The notes beneath the pieces are model-generated. The model worked only from the letters and a program-made list of their open reading frames with translations, was not told the DNA's origin and did not search any database. Below, in pieces: positions 23,911 through 33,201 of a stretch of DNA of 54,185 nucleotides (positions are counted from its first letter, which is position 1; each line of letters starts with the position of its first letter). The position numbers and the translations under genes are program-made. The stretch is from Leptospiraceae bacterium (GTDB lineage: Bacteria; Spirochaetota; Leptospiria; Leptospirales; Leptonemataceae), in contig JAGRNA010000002.1 of the NCBI GenBank assembly GCA_020441005.1, positions 1 to 54,185 on the forward strand, in the 5' to 3' direction.

Positions 23911-26900
23911 GGGCCTGCGTATCGGCAGCCCAGCACATTTGCAACGCTAGTCCATAGCCTCTTTCGTCGCGCATATAGGCGATTGTTGCCCCAAGCAGGC
24001 TCGCCATGCGCTTGATGGCCGGCAATCCACGGCCATTCTCGGGATCGCTTTGGCCACTGGTCCGGATCAGGCCTTCACCATTATCGACAACCGACAGGCA
24101 GGTACTGCCGTCTGCCCTTGTATTGAGTTCAATACGCAAGATGCTGGCCTTCGCATGCCGGATCACATTCGTGATGGCCTCCTCCAGGATCCAGTACAGG
24201 AGACTCCATTCTGCAGCGGTCAATCCACTCATCGGGGGCGGTTCTTTTGCTGGCAAACTGAATGTAAACTGGATCGCCCCTCGGGCACGAAAAGCCTGTG
24301 CAACCTGGTCCAGGTAAACCGGCAAACCGGTCCAGCCATTGTCCGGACCAACCGGCAACCAGAGACCCGCATCCAGTGCGCCCTGGATCAGACGTAATGC
24401 GCCTGTTCCAGCGGTCGGGTCTGGCGATGCCTGGGTCCCGGTATCGCTCGCAACCGATTGGATTTGTGCCAGACCAGTTTTCAGCTGCCAATAACGCAGA
24501 TTCTGAAATTGACTGATGGACCACACCTGGTCGAGGTCCCGTTCCGCCCGGTCCATTCTGTGATGGTATTCGTTTTGGGCCAGATTAAGCGCCAGCAAGG
24601 GACTGATTTGTTCCATTTGTTGTAGAATGCTGCCATCCAGAGGCACCGGTTTGCTAAAAGCGATCAGAAGCAGCCCGGCATTATGCTGATTGGCGAGCAG
24701 GGGCATGGCCAGTACCTGTTTGACTCCCCATGCAGCGGTTCCGCCAGCATCCTTTGCCGGCGCTTTTAGCAACTGCAATCCATGGGTCGGGAAGTCTTGC
24801 AGTTCGGCTACACTGTCCGCTTGCAGTAAATCTGCCTTTTGAGTCGCCAGGACCCGACCATAACTGCTTTCGGCTACCTTCCAGTCCAGGGATTCGGCAA
24901 TCTCCAATCTGACTCCTTGCCAGGCACCGGTAATCCAGTGCAGTTGATCGGCATGGACCAGGCTCCAGACCGAAATGCGATACAGGGCCGGATCAACCGG
25001 GATTAAATCCATCAGAATCCGTATCCGGTCATACAAAGTCTCGCTTTGCCCCATCGATTCCAGCAGATTACCCAGCGTGCGACCGGCTTCCCTGGAGCCT
25101 TGCTCGCGCTTGAGAGCCGATTGCAATTCCTGTTGACTGTTTTGTAATTCCTTTCGGATTCGCTGGCCGGTTTGGCGTGTCTCGCTCAACTCGGTTGCAA
25201 TCCGGCTTTTTTCGCCATTCAGGTTTTCAAACCTCGTTTGCAATTCACTGATTTGGCGATTCAATTGCTGCTCCTGGGCATGCATATCGCCCAGGTTACC
25301 TTCCAACACCGCCAGTCGCTCTCGATTGATAGCCAGATCGTTTTGAGTCGCCGCTAACTGCCGATGCAGCTCTTCCCAGGCCGCCTGTTTTTGCTGCAGC
25401 AGATCGGCGCCTTGACGAATCTCTGCCTGCAGGATTTCAATTTTTTGATCGAGGTCTGCAATCTTGCGCGTTTGCGTCTTCAGGGCTTCCTGATCCTGGT
25501 GACGTCCCTGTTCCAGTTGACGAATGATTCTGCCCTGCTCCTGTTCGGCAGACTTGAGCGCCTCCGCATTCCGGGTTGCCGCCCGGATTAGATCGTCTTT
25601 TTGATCCAGCTGCTCCTTTTGTTTGCGGATTTCATCGGCTCGCTGGTCCAGTTCTGTTTGATGATCGCTGGCCCGTTTACTCTGCTCACGTTCAAAATCC
25701 CGTTTCAGGTCATCAATGGCTGCCCCCAGGGTCTGGATTTGACGCTCCTGCGCCTGGACGGTTTTTTGCTCCTGGGTCAACAGTTGCTTGTGCTCCTGCA
25801 AACCCTGCTCCAATTGCTGGCGGCTGGATTCGCTGGCAGCCAGACTCGTCAGATGTTTCTCGATCAGAGCCTGTAATTCTGATTCCCGCTTCTGCCACAG
25901 TTGATCCTGGCTCGTCAGTCGCTCTTCAAAATGCGCGATCTCTTCCAGGTGCTGCCGGCGCTCCTTTTCCAGCTCCGCCTGTCGCCGGGCTGCACTTTCC
26001 TCTCGGGAAAGCAGTTTTTGGTTCAGGGTATATACTTTGTCGTGATAATCCGTCTCTGTTTGTTGTATTTGACGGTTCAACTGATTCAGTTCGGTTTGCA
26101 GGGTTTGATTGGCCGCCGCCAACTCGGCTGGCCGGGCTTCCAGTTCTTGTATTTGATGCTCGAATCGAGTCCGATCATCCTGCCACAGCTGATCCCGTTC
26201 AGCTAAAGCTGCTTGCAACTCGCTGATATGTTGATCCTTGCGATTTTGCTCCTGAGCAGCCTGCGCTTCGATTGTACTAATCCGGACCTGCAATTCAGTC
26301 ACCGACGATTCAAGGCGCAGACGCTCCTGGTTGGCAGTTTCTTGCAAATCATGCATTTGCGCCTGATGCCCGGACATGGATTCCCGGGATTCAGTTTGCA
26401 ACTGCTGAATCTGGTTTTGCAGCGCTTGCACTTGTTCCTTGTGCAGCCGCAATTCATGCTCATGCCGCTCCTGGGCCTTTTGCAGCTCGGACTGGATGCG
26501 GACACGTTCCTCGTCAAAAAGGCCTTGTTGCAGATCCAGTTCTTCTTGCAGGCTCTGCACCTTGCCCTGCTCCACCAACACTTTCGCCTGCCACTCGGAC
26601 TCAAGCATCTCCAGGGCGGCCTGCTGATCTTGCCGCTGACGCAGTTCCTGTTCGGCCAGAGCCCGCGCCTGGCGCTCGGCCAGCTCTGTTGCCTGACCGG
26701 CCAGGCGTCGCTCCAGGTCGGTATGATTGACGCTCTGGACTTGCTCCAGCTCTTGCTTGTGGCCTTCGATCAGAATCCGGCGATCATGCTCCAGATTTTC
26801 CAAACGCTCGCGGTGACTGTTCTCCAGGGCCTGGATCGTAGCGGCATTGCGCGCCTGCAAATCGGCAACTTTAGCCGTCCAGGTTTCCTCGCTTGCAGCC

Positions 26901-28342
26901 AGACGCTGATCGGCCCGGGATTGTTGGTCCGTCAGTTTTTGCTCTGTTTCTTTCTGTTGTCCTTCCAGGAGACCTTGCGCTGCCTGATCATTCTCTTGTA
27001 ACTTTTGCTCGTAAGCGGCTTGCAATGTGTCCAGGCGGCTTTGCCAGGTCGCCTGCTCAGCGGCCAGATCCGCAGACCGGGCAAGATCCAGGGCCTGCCA
27101 ATCTGCCTGGGCCTTGTTTTGCAGGTGTTCCTTTTCTGCGGCCGCCTGTCTGGACTGTTCCGCCAGGCGCTCCTCGTAGTCCGTCCTGAGTTGTTGGATC
27201 TCTTGCCTCAGTTTTTGCTGCTTAGACTCCAGATCCTGCCCAAGCCGCCGGGCTTGATCCAGTTCTCTGGCATAGTGGTCGTCTTTGGTTTTGAATTCCC
27301 TGGCCTGCAGTTCTAATTGCTTTTGCAGGGCCTGCTTGTGTTCCCCATCCAGGCGCTGGCGTTCAGTTTCGAGGTCCTGGCGCGCCTTTTTCTGCTCGTG
27401 TTCGTTTGTCTGGATCTGCTGATCCAGTCGGGATTGTAGCTGGTGCCGGTCAGATTCCAGCTGCCGCCCCTTTTTGTCCGCCAAACGCAGCTCTTGTTGC
27501 AAGGCTTGCCGGTTGCCCTGCTCTTGCTCAATATGAGCCGCCTGGATTTGCGCCAGCGCATCTGCTTGCAATACGATTGCCAGGTCCCTGGCGCGCTCTA
27601 AATCATCATTTTGATAGCCCATGGGGCTGCCGGTCAAACTAACCAGCAAACAAGCTGCTGATTCTTTGGCCGGACCCGGTGTACTACCCTCATTCAGCAA
27701 AGGTATCGCAATCGTCGATAGTTCGGATCCTATTTCCAGTTCACCAGATTGAGAAAGAGTCTTCCATTGAGCCTTGTTGGCCGGCACCAATAGAACCTGC
27801 GGGTCAGACACAATCGATGGCGCGGGGCCCAATTGCATAAGCGCCTGTTGCAAAAGGACCGGTTCTTCGGATGGCACCGCTGCCGGCTGCCACTGCACGC
27901 TTTGGCCATCAAAGAAACCACGTAGCTTGACAATACCCGCCGCCGGTAAAATGTAATAATGGATATATTGGCAGCCAATTAATTCATGAATACTGGCGCA
28001 CAGGCGCTCAAACTGCTCCTGGACCGCCAGCTGAAACCAGTCCAGCAGGATTTGATCGGCCTCGGGCGCTACTCTTGTGGAAGCGGAGCTGGTTTTCCCC
28101 GGGCTCTTTTTTTTTGGTCCCGACGTCTTTTTGACGGCACTTTTTTTCTTTGCCGGAACCTGAGGCGGTGTTTTCTTAACGGCTATGGTTCCTGGCGCTT
28201 TGGTGACAGCGGCGGCCTTTTTCACGCTACTTTTCTGTGCCGGCGCCTTTTTGGCTTTTTTGCCGGCAGCGCCGGTAGTAGCCGTTTTTTTTGGACTGGT
28301 CGGTTGAACCTTCCGGCTAGCTGATTTTTTACGACTCGCCAT
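23897..28342 (-). CDS. Giant coiled-coil protein with histone-H1-like tail and NarX/DesK-type ATPase domain
   Basis: A 1481-residue soluble protein. Residues 1-90 are a Lys/Ala/Pro/Ser-rich tail with repeated KK and AxKK motifs like histone H1. Residues about 95-270 look like a GAF sensor domain. About 280-1090 is one very long Gln/Glu/Leu-rich coiled coil. A second GAF-like domain lies at about 1095-1255, and a HATPase_c domain at about 1365-1475 with N box EEAITNVIRHAKAS, G1 DNGEG and G2 GRGLPAIKRMASLLG, as in NarX/DesK/LiaS kinases. In the helical region before it (AERDLDQVWSISQFQNLRYW) I find no ELHD-type His, so the usual phosphoacceptor appears missing. No response regulator is adjacent. 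I chose ATG 28342 over a TTG at 28384. Function unknown; a signalling or nucleoid-associated scaffold is plausible. Confidence 0.85.
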   Translation of the reverse strand: MASRKKSASRKVQPTSPKKTATTGAAGKKAKKAPAQKSSVKKAAAVTKAPGTIAVKKTPPQVPAKKKSAVKKTSGPKKKSPGKTSSASTRVAPEADQILLDWFQLAVQEQFERLCASIHELIGCQYIHYYILPAAGIVKLRGFFDGQSVQWQPAAVPSEEPVLLQQALMQLGPAPSIVSDPQVLLVPANKAQWKTLSQSGELEIGSELSTIAIPLLNEGSTPGPAKESAACLLVSLTGSPMGYQNDDLERARDLAIVLQADALAQIQAAHIEQEQGNRQALQQELRLADKKGRQLESDRHQLQSRLDQQIQTNEHEQKKARQDLETERQRLDGEHKQALQKQLELQAREFKTKDDHYARELDQARRLGQDLESKQQKLRQEIQQLRTDYEERLAEQSRQAAAEKEHLQNKAQADWQALDLARSADLAAEQATWQSRLDTLQAAYEQKLQENDQAAQGLLEGQQKETEQKLTDQQSRADQRLAASEETWTAKVADLQARNAATIQALENSHRERLENLEHDRRILIEGHKQELEQVQSVNHTDLERRLAGQATELAERQARALAEQELRQRQDQQAALEMLESEWQAKVLVEQGKVQSLQEELDLQQGLFDEERVRIQSELQKAQERHEHELRLHKEQVQALQNQIQQLQTESRESMSGHQAQMHDLQETANQERLRLESSVTELQVRISTIEAQAAQEQNRKDQHISELQAALAERDQLWQDDRTRFEHQIQELEARPAELAAANQTLQTELNQLNRQIQQTETDYHDKVYTLNQKLLSREESAARRQAELEKERRQHLEEIAHFEERLTSQDQLWQKRESELQALIEKHLTSLAASESSRQQLEQGLQEHKQLLTQEQKTVQAQERQIQTLGAAIDDLKRDFEREQSKRASDHQTELDQRADEIRKQKEQLDQKDDLIRAATRNAEALKSAEQEQGRIIRQLEQGRHQDQEALKTQTRKIADLDQKIEILQAEIRQGADLLQQKQAAWEELHRQLAATQNDLAINRERLAVLEGNLGDMHAQEQQLNRQISELQTRFENLNGEKSRIATELSETRQTGQRIRKELQNSQQELQSALKREQGSREAGRTLGNLLESMGQSETLYDRIRILMDLIPVDPALYRISVWSLVHADQLHWITGAWQGVRLEIAESLDWKVAESSYGRVLATQKADLLQADSVAELQDFPTHGLQLLKAPAKDAGGTAAWGVKQVLAMPLLANQHNAGLLLIAFSKPVPLDGSILQQMEQISPLLALNLAQNEYHHRMDRAERDLDQVWSISQFQNLRYWQLKTGLAQIQSVASDTGTQASPDPTAGTGALRLIQGALDAGLWLPVGPDNGWTGLPVYLDQVAQAFRARGAIQFTFSLPAKEPPPMSGLTAAEWSLLYWILEEAITNVIRHAKASILRIELNTRADGSTCLSVVDNGEGLIRTSGQSDPENGRGLPAIKRMASLLGATIAYMRDERGYGLALQMCWAADTQAPTQP

Positions 28343-28426
28343 TGTGTTATCATACCAGAGACAGCTCCCGGCACCATAACACAACCATATTGTAAAAATA
28401 AAACCGGAGAAAATCCATCCTGCCTC

Positions 28427-29608
28427 ATGTTCTTCTTTTCTATAGTAACTACAATTATCACTCTAATCTATGTGTTTATTGGCTGGCGTGTGCTTGGTCC
28501 CTTGCCCGTCACTAGCGCCACACGTTACCTGCTTTGGACGGGTCTGATTGCGCTGGCCTGGTCCATTCCGCTCAGTTTTGCAATTCGGATCAATTTCCCG
28601 CGCTGGCCCTATAATGATCTACTCGCCTGGGTCAGCTACCTGAACCTGGGCTTTTTTACTCTGTTGGCCAGCTTGCTGGTGGTAAAAGAAATACTTTGGG
28701 TGCTCTGGTCCGTCTGGCAATCCTGGATGGGTCCCCAACCGGACCCGGTGGCAGTGACGATCGGTGGAATGGATCGGCGTCATTTTTTACAGAACACTGC
28801 GAACGCCTTGACCGGCGTCATCGCTTTGTTTACCGGTGCCTTTGGTTTTTACCAGGCGCGTTTCCAGTTTCGACTGGAACAGCCCCGAATCCTGATTCCC
28901 GATCTGCACCCGGACCTGGAGGGATTTCGAATCGTGCAGATATCAGATGTTCACATTGGCCCCACTCTCAAGCAAGACTTTCTGGATTCCATTGTCCAGA
29001 AAGTCAACCGCCTGAACGCAGATGTGATTGCGATCACCGGTGATCTGGTCGACGGACCGGTTGAAAGACTGGGCGCCATTGTTGCCCGGCTCAGTCAGCT
29101 ACAATCACGCTACGGCAGCTACTTTGTGCATGGCAACCATGAATTCTATTCCGGTTTTCATGCCTGGGATCGGGCGCTGCGCCAAATGGACCTCAAGGTC
29201 CTGAATAATGAGCATCGGATCATTGCCCATGGCCAGGCCCGGTTACTCCTGGCTGGAGTAACCGATTTAAGTGCCTCCGCCCGAGCTGGATTGATAAGCG
29301 ATCCGGACCGCTCTCTGGCCGGCGCACCTTCGCATGATCTTAGGGTTTTACTGGCTCATCAGCCCAACAGTATCGATGCTGCCAGTCGCGCCGGGTTTCA
29401 TTTGCAATTGTCCGGCCACACGCATGGCGGTCAGTATTTTCCCGGCAATATCCTGATTCACCTGTTTCAGCGCTACGTACGCGGTCTATATCGCCATGCG
29501 AACACCTGGCTATATGTAAACCGCGGCACAGGTTACTGGGGTCCGCCGCTGCGCATCGGCGCACCACCGGAGATTACCCTTGTGACTCTACAAAGAGCAT
29601 CTTCATAG
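28427..29608 (+). CDS. Membrane-anchored calcineurin-like metallophosphoesterase (YkuE/YaeI type)
   Basis: A 393-residue protein with three N-terminal membrane segments (about 4-100), then a Tat-like motif RRHFLQN at about 117-123 leading into a fourth hydrophobic segment, then a metallophosphoesterase domain at about 165-385. All metal-binding motifs are present: ISDVHIG, GDLVDG, GNHEFY, LAHQP and GHTHGGQ. Relatives hydrolyse phosphoester or pyrophosphate lipids or act on wall teichoic acid precursors outside the membrane; the substrate here is unknown. It is divergent from the coiled-coil gene (84 bp apart), and its stop overlaps the agmatine deiminase stop by six bases. Confidence 0.87.
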   Translation: MFFFSIVTTIITLIYVFIGWRVLGPLPVTSATRYLLWTGLIALAWSIPLSFAIRINFPRWPYNDLLAWVSYLNLGFFTLLASLLVVKEILWVLWSVWQSWMGPQPDPVAVTIGGMDRRHFLQNTANALTGVIALFTGAFGFYQARFQFRLEQPRILIPDLHPDLEGFRIVQISDVHIGPTLKQDFLDSIVQKVNRLNADVIAITGDLVDGPVERLGAIVARLSQLQSRYGSYFVHGNHEFYSGFHAWDRALRQMDLKVLNNEHRIIAHGQARLLLAGVTDLSASARAGLISDPDRSLAGAPSHDLRVLLAHQPNSIDAASRAGFHLQLSGHTHGGQYFPGNILIHLFQRYVRGLYRHANTWLYVNRGTGYWGPPLRIGAPPEITLVTLQRASS

Positions 29609-30715
29609 GAATCGAGGCATGCTCAGGCAATGAATCGCGCCCCCTTCGGTGATCAAATCACCGGCATAAACAGCTTCAACTGTATACTCGTTGAACACTT
29701 GCGCTATAATCGAGAGGGCTGATTCATCCGTGGAGCAATTGTAAACCGGCACAAGGACCTGCTCATTGCTGATCAAAAAATTCGCGTAGGTGCGCGGCAG
29801 GATTCGATTGCCCTGGTACAGGACTGGCGGTAACGGCAAATCAATGATCTGCACCGGCTGTCCGATTTCCTTGCATCGGGATTCGAGGTGCGAGCGAGCC
29901 TCGCGCAGCATCGGCCAGGCAGGATGCTCGCGATCACAGGCCGCCATTACAATTTGCTGCCGGTTGGCAAACCGGATGTACATGTCGACGTGTCCGTCTG
30001 TATCATCACCGGGCAGGATACCGGGTAACCAGATAATCTCTGCCACGCCCAGTTGCTGTCGCAGCAATTGATCCAGCTCGCTTTCCGTCAGATCCAGACG
30101 ACGCCGGGCCTCAAAAATGCAATCGCGCGCCGCCAGTAGTACGCTCCCATTTGTCTCCAAAGCCCCGCCTTCCAGCACAAAAGGAAAAGATTGCCGGCCC
30201 ACAGCGCATTCTTCTGCCAACAGCGCTGTAGCGCGATCATCCAGATCCCAGGGTTCGTACTTGGCCCCCCAGGCATTGAAGCGAAAATCCAGCCATAGCT
30301 CACCCCCGTCCCGGCGCCTGACACACAGGGGACCATAGTCGCGAATCCAGATATCATTGGTAGCTACCCGATTCCAGCTAATCGCATCCAGACGGCATTC
30401 ACTGACAGTCCCGGCCTGACTCTCCAGCATTGGTTGAATCTGTTGACTCCAACAATTTTCAGCGGAGCTCAAAAAGGCCACCGTTGTACGGCGACTGAGC
30501 AGCAGGGCTATCCGGGCAATGCGGTATTGCACCTGCCGCAGGGCTCCATTCCATAGATCCGATCGATGCGGCCAGGCAAGCCAAATTCGCTCCTGAGGCG
30601 CCCACTCCGGCGGCCACCAGCTGTTCGCTTTGGCCAGGGGTGGCTGCGCCTGGGCCCTTGCAGGTGAACCTGGATCTATACCGGCCCTGTTTTTAGACTT
30701 CCCTGGATGCTCCAT
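29603..30715 (-). CDS. aguA: Agmatine deiminase (peptidyl-arginine deiminase family)
   Basis: Converts agmatine to N-carbamoylputrescine and ammonia, leading to putrescine. The 370-residue protein has the guanidino-modifying fold with catalytic motifs NDIWIRDYGP, EGGALETNG, GDDTDGHVD (His and Asp) and the nucleophile in GGAIHCLSMP near the C-terminus. About 30 polar N-terminal residues precede the domain. No aguB is adjacent. Agmatine deiminase and bacterial PPAD-like enzymes share this fold; GDDTDGHVD and GGAIHC favour agmatine deiminase. It is divergent from the lipoprotein island, with a 104-bp AT-rich gap that may hold promoters for both directions. Confidence 0.87.
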   Translation of the reverse strand: MEHPGKSKNRAGIDPGSPARAQAQPPLAKANSWWPPEWAPQERIWLAWPHRSDLWNGALRQVQYRIARIALLLSRRTTVAFLSSAENCWSQQIQPMLESQAGTVSECRLDAISWNRVATNDIWIRDYGPLCVRRRDGGELWLDFRFNAWGAKYEPWDLDDRATALLAEECAVGRQSFPFVLEGGALETNGSVLLAARDCIFEARRRLDLTESELDQLLRQQLGVAEIIWLPGILPGDDTDGHVDMYIRFANRQQIVMAACDREHPAWPMLREARSHLESRCKEIGQPVQIIDLPLPPVLYQGNRILPRTYANFLISNEQVLVPVYNCSTDESALSIIAQVFNEYTVEAVYAGDLITEGGAIHCLSMPRFL

Positions 30716-30819
30716 AGCTACGAATTTCTGACCTGGTTAAACATTACAAACGAATAAATTTTCAACTCCGGACAAAAATTTTCATTGCGGCCCGTCCAGC
30801 CTTCAGGGGATCATCGTGT

Positions 30820-33198
30820 TTGTGCGCCATGCTGTCACCGCTTTGTAAAAAAGTTTATATCGGCCTGATCCTGGCCGCTCTCGCATTTCCGGCCTGCCAG
30901 AACGATCCGGACGATGACCTGCTGACGGCTTTGCTCAACGGCCAAACCCAGATGCTTTTAAGCAGCTATTCGATTGCCGGTCAAAATAGCGCTGAACTGG
31001 AAAATCAACTGCTATTCACCATGAATATTGCGCGCCATAGTCTGTACTGCTCCTTTCAGGACATTGCCCTGCCGGCGCCCATTGATGCCTTGCACAGGGC
31101 CTGGTTGCGGGGAGTCGATGTACGGGTGGGCCTGGATGAGGACAACAAGGATGGCGCCGGTTACGGCCAGCTAGCCCTGTTCCTGACGACGACCGGGTCC
31201 CAACCGACACTACGCAGCGGCAATTCCGGCGACGGCCAGGTGTATATGAATATCTGTGTCGCGGACAAGACCCGCATTTGGGCCTCGAGCACGGCCCCGA
31301 CCCCGATGGATATGCAAAGCGAAAATGCCTTTGCCGTATATATCCAAAGCCAGGAGGACGGACTGGCTGAAAAATTCAATGTCGAAATGGATCTGGTCGC
31401 CAATGGTTCTTTTGGATCCGCCAAGCAGCGGCTGAATCGACGCAATCACTGGCTAGTCGGGGGCAGCGATGTGGGCATCTATTTCGCTCCGGAGGAGTCC
31501 CCGCTGGAGGGCTTTGTCACCCCGCGTATACGCTACGCGGACACCTCGCTATTGATTTACGCCAGTGAATGGTTATCGAATGAACTCGATACGAATGACT
31601 TGCGCGAGCGCAAGGACCTGGCCTACGAGTACCGCTATGCCGCGGCGCCCTACAAAATGGCCCTGACCCCCTGGTATGGCTTCATCAAACCGGAAGACAG
31701 CTTTGAGGCCTCGGCCAACTCCTGGAATTATCTGAGCACAAATGGACTGCCGGTGGCCGTATCCACGGCCGGCGGCTCCCCCTCGGGCGGAATGAGCTTT
31801 ATTGTAATGGATGGCAATACCGGCCATCGCCTGAGCGTTCTATCCTCACACCCCTATAGCAAGCGCACAGACTCCTCACACGACGGATTTAGCCTGATGT
31901 TCGAGGATCCGCGTTTTGCAAGCGAGCTCAGCGGACTATTCAACTCGCTCCTGGCAAATACTGTGCCCAACGCGGGCGCGACGGGCGACGACATCACAAC
32001 TACCGGCGGTATGGAAATCGTCATTAGTGAAATTAACTGGAAGGGCTATTACAAGAATGACGGGACGGGCAGTACGACCGGTGAGTATGTTGAGTTTTAC
32101 AGCAATCACTCCACTCCCCTGAATGTTTCCGGCTGGAAGTTCATTTGTAACAGCGGATCGGATACAACGGTCTTTACCTTCCCCTCCAAAACTGTGATCA
32201 GCCCCAAACAGTATTTTCTGGTCTCACGCAATTCGGGCAAATTTGTGCAACAGGCGCATCTATATCTGTCAACCTGGAGCAGTATTCCGGATACCTCGAA
32301 GACCTGTCGGCTGGAGGATGCGAATGCAACCGTGATTGATACAGCCGGCAACGGGATCACTGCTTTCAGCGGCTCGACTTATTACTTTGGCAAGAATGAT
32401 GCAACCAACAAGAAAAGCTGGTCGATGGAGCGTAACTCCCTGACTGCCAGCGGAGCGCTACTCAGCAACTGGCACACCAACTCACATAGCAGCTGGGCCC
32501 AAAACTTCAACATCAACGCCGACTATATCACTGCCACCAGCGGTACGCCGGGCTATGCCAACAGCACCGCACCGGATACAGCCAGCCTGCCGGTGCCGGT
32601 CTCCACCCTGAATGCCGGTGAGCTTTTAATTACGGAGGTTCATTTTGACATTGATGTCACAAAGGGCTTCGAGGGGGGTGGCGGCACCCTGTGCACCGAA
32701 GCGGATGATGAATTTATCGAAGTTTACAATAACTCCGGCAAGGCTGTCGACATGGGCGGCGCCACCCTGCAATATGGCACCAGCGGGGGCAATTTTAGCA
32801 CAGACTACACCTTCCCGGCTGAATACAGATTGAACGCCGGAGCCCGCGTCGTAGTGGTGGCCCGGGATGCCGGCTGTTATAACGCAACCAGCTTAAGCGG
32901 TGTAAACGCACTATTCGATACTGCCAGCTGGAGTCTGGCGGCCACCGGAGCCACCTTTGCTTTGGTCAAGGATAGTACAGACCTGCCGGATGGCCAGGCC
33001 GGACCGGCCATCAGCGCCGGCACCAGCGCCGGTGTGCTGGATTATGTTGGCACAGAAACGAATGCCATCATATATAAAACAGCCAAGGCTCCGGCCTGCG
33101 TTGATGCGTCCTTGATCAGAACCGTTGCAGGGACGGATACGAATAACAACCTGGCAGATTTTGCTTGCGGCACTGCCAACGGCACCCCGGGGCACTAA
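30820..33198 (+). CDS. Lipoprotein: catalytically degenerate PLD domain plus two lamin-tail domains
   Basis: A 792-residue lipoprotein (lipobox AFPAC, Cys26, in a spirochaete-style relaxed form). Residues about 55-380 follow the fold order of a two-HKD phospholipase D, for example IDALHRAWLRGVDVRVGLDED, but both catalytic motifs are broken. Against the active paralogue at 37932, the first HxK is YMN and the second is GMS, with only the Asp kept in each. Lamin-tail domains follow at about 398-570 (EIVISEINW, GEYVEFYS) and 605-792 (ELLITEVHF, DDEFIEVYNN), ending in NGTPGH. TTG at 30820 has AGGGGA nine bases upstream; ATG at 30829 is an alternative. It is the first gene of a four-gene island; the next starts three bases after its stop. 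Confidence 0.8.
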   Translation: MCAMLSPLCKKVYIGLILAALAFPACQNDPDDDLLTALLNGQTQMLLSSYSIAGQNSAELENQLLFTMNIARHSLYCSFQDIALPAPIDALHRAWLRGVDVRVGLDEDNKDGAGYGQLALFLTTTGSQPTLRSGNSGDGQVYMNICVADKTRIWASSTAPTPMDMQSENAFAVYIQSQEDGLAEKFNVEMDLVANGSFGSAKQRLNRRNHWLVGGSDVGIYFAPEESPLEGFVTPRIRYADTSLLIYASEWLSNELDTNDLRERKDLAYEYRYAAAPYKMALTPWYGFIKPEDSFEASANSWNYLSTNGLPVAVSTAGGSPSGGMSFIVMDGNTGHRLSVLSSHPYSKRTDSSHDGFSLMFEDPRFASELSGLFNSLLANTVPNAGATGDDITTTGGMEIVISEINWKGYYKNDGTGSTTGEYVEFYSNHSTPLNVSGWKFICNSGSDTTVFTFPSKTVISPKQYFLVSRNSGKFVQQAHLYLSTWSSIPDTSKTCRLEDANATVIDTAGNGITAFSGSTYYFGKNDATNKKSWSMERNSLTASGALLSNWHTNSHSSWAQNFNINADYITATSGTPGYANSTAPDTASLPVPVSTLNAGELLITEVHFDIDVTKGFEGGGGTLCTEADDEFIEVYNNSGKAVDMGGATLQYGTSGGNFSTDYTFPAEYRLNAGARVVVVARDAGCYNATSLSGVNALFDTASWSLAATGATFALVKDSTDLPDGQAGPAISAGTSAGVLDYVGTETNAIIYKTAKAPACVDASLIRTVAGTDTNNNLADFACGTANGTPGH

Positions 33199-33201
33199 CA
33201 G

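Noticed and set aside
25576-27001. Several long plus-strand open frames rich in Leu, some looking like membrane proteins
   Set aside because: They are antisense to the coiled-coil gene; CAG/GAG/CTG codons of the coil read as Leu-rich open frames on the other strand. No start signals or family features support them.
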